DNA from: Priapulus caudatus
Taxonomy: Eukaryota > Priapulida > Priapulimorpha > Priapulimorphida > Priapulidae
NCBI RefSeq assembly: GCF_000485595.1
Contig: NW_014577164.1
Coordinates: 270,106 to 290,171 of the forward strand
Length of the DNA stretch: 20,066 nt
Direction: 5' to 3'
Shown here piece by piece: positions 17,855 to 20,066 of the stretch. Both the position numbers and the translations under genes were made by a program. How positions within the stretch are numbered: position 1 is the first letter of the stretch; every line of letters begins with the position of its first letter. Below the pieces are notes generated by a model, which did not search any database, was not told the DNA's origin, and saw only the letters and a list, made by a program, of their open reading frames with translations.

Positions 17855-19497
17855 TTGTGCAGATAAAAGCTTGCACTTTGCATTCAAAATTAATGTTTTA
17901 GAAGTGCTTTTTATTTAAACAAGTTTTTCCAATATTTTTATTGCTAACACATTATGGAATTGTTAGGGGAATTGCACTAGCTCTTAGTCAAAATTTACCT
18001 AATGCATATATTGTTTTTCATCGCGTCAGTTAATTGCGGTACATAGTAGACGTTTTCTATCAAAATGGTTTAGCTCACGGTTGCATAAATCTTAGAATAG
18101 CTGAAATAAAATGGTATTTCTCTGGTGTATTGCGTCGAGCAATGTTGAGGTTATTACCAATTGTATACTGATCCAACTAGAATGCAGCACTCTATATGTT
18201 ACAAAGGAACATGCGTGCTCATATACGTAGGCATGCATGTTTGTATACGTGTCCAGACATTACTAACCAATCATGGCAGGAGTCGTAATCTTATTCCAAA
18301 GTACCGAGACTGTGGCGAGTACATGTAGACGTAAAACTGATCATGCGCTGTCAACCCGTGCTAACCTAACCCGCTTGAGCCCGGTGTGTTTGAACGCTGC
18401 CATTTAGCGCGCGCCTGGCCCAGGCCTGGCCCGGACTAGTTTGATCTACGATCAAATTTTGCGGTTTGTACGGGGTATAAGCGCCATAATTTGGTAACAG
18501 GACAGATGCATGCATGCCTATAATGCGTAAATATATGGCTATGCGAGCATCGAGAGAAGCGAGCATAGATGCGTACGCCCTATATACGGCCCCTTAATGC
18601 ATGCTGTGTCCTTGGCTGTACTTCACTTTCCCTCCAAATCTGGCACACAAAGGCACGCACTTGTATACCCTGCTGGGCTGACTTTTTTGCTTTATTATAA
18701 GGCAACAATGTTACAGTGTGTGGGAACACACAATCTTTGATATTGATTGCGATGAAAACTTTTGAAAAGATTTCATTAAGCGCCTTACAACTGACGACAG
18801 CCACTTACACGTCCCTTGGTATCGGAGCACCTTCTTTGACGCCGCTGTTTCATCGAGTATTTTTTAACTCGCGTCTTTGTCGTCTTTGAAGATAGAGGCC
18901 GCGATACTAAAGAACAACGACTGCGCGGATTTCATGGCGAGTTGATTCGATTGCAGAAGGTTTTTTATGCAAACAATCGCCATCAGCTTCTCTTTGTTTA
19001 ATACAATGATTAAAAATTTAAATGTTCTATAACGTATAGTGCGCGCGCGCGGGAGAAACGCCGCGAGATTGCGAGCTGCCCACAATCCTCCGCGGCTAGC
19101 TCAACAAGTTATTAGCAGCTGCTCGCGACTAGACGTTCTGAAGAGCAAATTGCAGTTGGATTTTTTTCTCGAAAGGCTACGTTGATTTACACATGCACGC
19201 ACTGTTGCAGTCAGTATGGCGGCTGAAGATCCCACGATTCCGTAAGGGCCCTGCAAGAGTACGAGACTTGAGAGTGGCGCCACCTTACCAAATTACCGAG
19301 ATAATACTCGATGCTATAGCTGATTTGTACGCGATTTCTCTTGCAGACTCGTATATAAACGGCTCGGCTCGTAATGAAAATCTTTATTGTGGCGATGTAG
19401 AGATCCGAAATTAAACAGAAACTCTTTTATCGCGTTATTAACAGATGTCCGTTCGATATAAAACACACGCGAAGTGGTTGATCATAGACTGTGTCTT
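17855..19497. other. Unique DNA, no gene recognised
   Basis: AT-rich to about 18200, then mixed. GCCTGGCCC is repeated in tandem near 18411-18432, and a TTTGATC hairpin with a 3-nt loop lies at 18440-18456. Minus-strand frames of 66-74 codons at 18366-19283 are unrecognised. A CpG-rich segment near 19035-19135 precedes ATGGCGGCTGAAGATCCC at 19216, which runs into a donor-like GTAAGG at 19242. This may be a promoter with a short first exon, but nothing downstream confirms it. Confidence 0.4.
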
Positions 19498-19854
19498 TTA
19501 TTCTGTCAAAGCGCCGGAGAAATTCTTTCGTCTCCCATGGTGTTTAATCTCATTGTCATTAAAATCCTTTGTGGTAAAAGCTTTAACAACGGCGTGTTCA
19601 CTCACTGTTGGCCAATAACGTAGCCGGAAAACAGTAGCTTCTGATCGCATGTAGTCAATACAGACGGAGATTTCATCGTGCAGGTTTTTAAACATGGGAT
19701 TTCTGCAGCGAACGTTGACATTTTTCTTGCAAGTTTTTTTCATAATCCACGCGTCCTCGAAACTTTCGTCACATTGAAATGTCACGAAACACACATGTTG
19801 TGCCAAGAAATGTCGAATCATTCTACCGTGCTCGAGCACTGTGTAATATTTCAT
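19498..19854 (-). CDS. Hypothetical protein or terminal exon, 118 codons
   Basis: Read on the minus strand from ATG at 19854 to a TAA at 19500-19498. The stop overlaps AATAAA (minus strand, plus 19497-19502), as if the transcript had a very short 3' end. The product is non-repetitive and balanced, with central cysteines at roughly 22, 28, 42 and 50 (VCFVTFQC, KKTC, VRC) and one near 64, then a charged C-terminal third ending in KAFTTKDFNDNEIKHHGRRK. I see no signal peptide, membrane segment or known domain. The ATG context is weak, with an in-frame TGA directly upstream, so the true start may be a splice acceptor such as ATTACACAG just inside the frame. Antisense, a 77-codon frame overlaps its upstream part. 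A chance frame cannot be excluded; this is the best coding candidate in the window. Confidence 0.27.
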   Translation of the reverse strand: MKYYTVLEHGRMIRHFLAQHVCFVTFQCDESFEDAWIMKKTCKKNVNVRCRNPMFKNLHDEISVCIDYMRSEATVFRLRYWPTVSEHAVVKAFTTKDFNDNEIKHHGRRKNFSGALTE

Positions 19855-20041
19855 TCAATAAGTTATCGCTGCGCAATAGTAGGCACTACAGCTAAACCAA
19901 CCACCGTATAGATGCGGGCGCGCGTACGTGCACCTGGGAATTTGTGGTCATTCTGATTAAGAGCCGTGTGCTATATGTGCTAGAGTGCCCTTCTTGAAGA
20001 GCGTGCGTGTAAATGCCAACTAATTTAGTTCGTGCGTCCCG

Positions 20042-20066
20042 CCATATATATATATATATATATATA
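20042..20066. repeat. TA microsatellite at window end
   Basis: CATATATATA continues to the last base, so the repeat is truncated by the window. Confidence 0.93.

Overview
The window looks like nuclear DNA from a eukaryote, most likely an invertebrate animal. I base this on five things: very long di- and trinucleotide microsatellites, several non-autonomous transposon-like inverted-repeat elements, animal-type splice and AATAAA-like signals, no dense arrangement of open reading frames, and no operons or ribosome-binding sites. The many CT/GA, CA/TG and AGC tracts fit marine invertebrate genomes (mollusc-like or other lophotrochozoan), but that is inference. Nothing in the sequence fixes the species.

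I recognise no protein-coding gene, rRNA or tRNA. Most of the longer open frames are artefacts of simple repeats (poly-Leu/Ser/Ala, Cys-Val, His-Thr). Three low-confidence coding candidates remain: a 118-residue frame on the minus strand at 19498-19854 whose stop codon lies inside an AATAAA signal, a 56-residue CpG-rich frame at 17684-17854, and a 159-residue frame at 14404-14883. None has a recognisable domain.

Layout. 1-2730: CT tract, unique DNA, an interrupted AGC tract (1234-1497), two perfect CRE octamers, a 19-bp tandem repeat and a second CT tract. 2797-3490: CA/CG alternating DNA around a perfect 18-bp-arm hairpin (3040-3098). 4325-5137: a composite inverted-repeat element holding 19-bp palindromes on a 32-bp register. 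5320-5721: a foldback element with about 128-bp inverted arms and a second hairpin in its loop. 6205-6934: an 11-bp two-variant array, a CT tract and a GT-rich array. 7527-9461: CA and TA repeats, an imperfect hairpin, and a 194-bp MITE-like element (9268-9461). 9865-10421: a possible pogo-like transposon end and a long AC tract. 11836-11928: a near-perfect hairpin resembling a small-RNA precursor. 12668-12926: a local duplication followed by a 12-bp CA-rich array. 14346-14401: a perfect 26-bp hairpin with a 4-nt loop. 15063-17615: TG, GA and CT tracts, the last two in opposite purine/pyrimidine orientation. 17616-20066: mostly unique DNA with the two better coding candidates, ending in a TA repeat.

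No set of genes works together here. The most notable structure is the palindrome array at 4791-5111, with two 13-bp linkers recurring in a fixed register inside a larger inverted-repeat element. It is most simply read as the subterminal repeat zone of an unclassified mobile element. I found no sound evidence for a new gene-encoded system.
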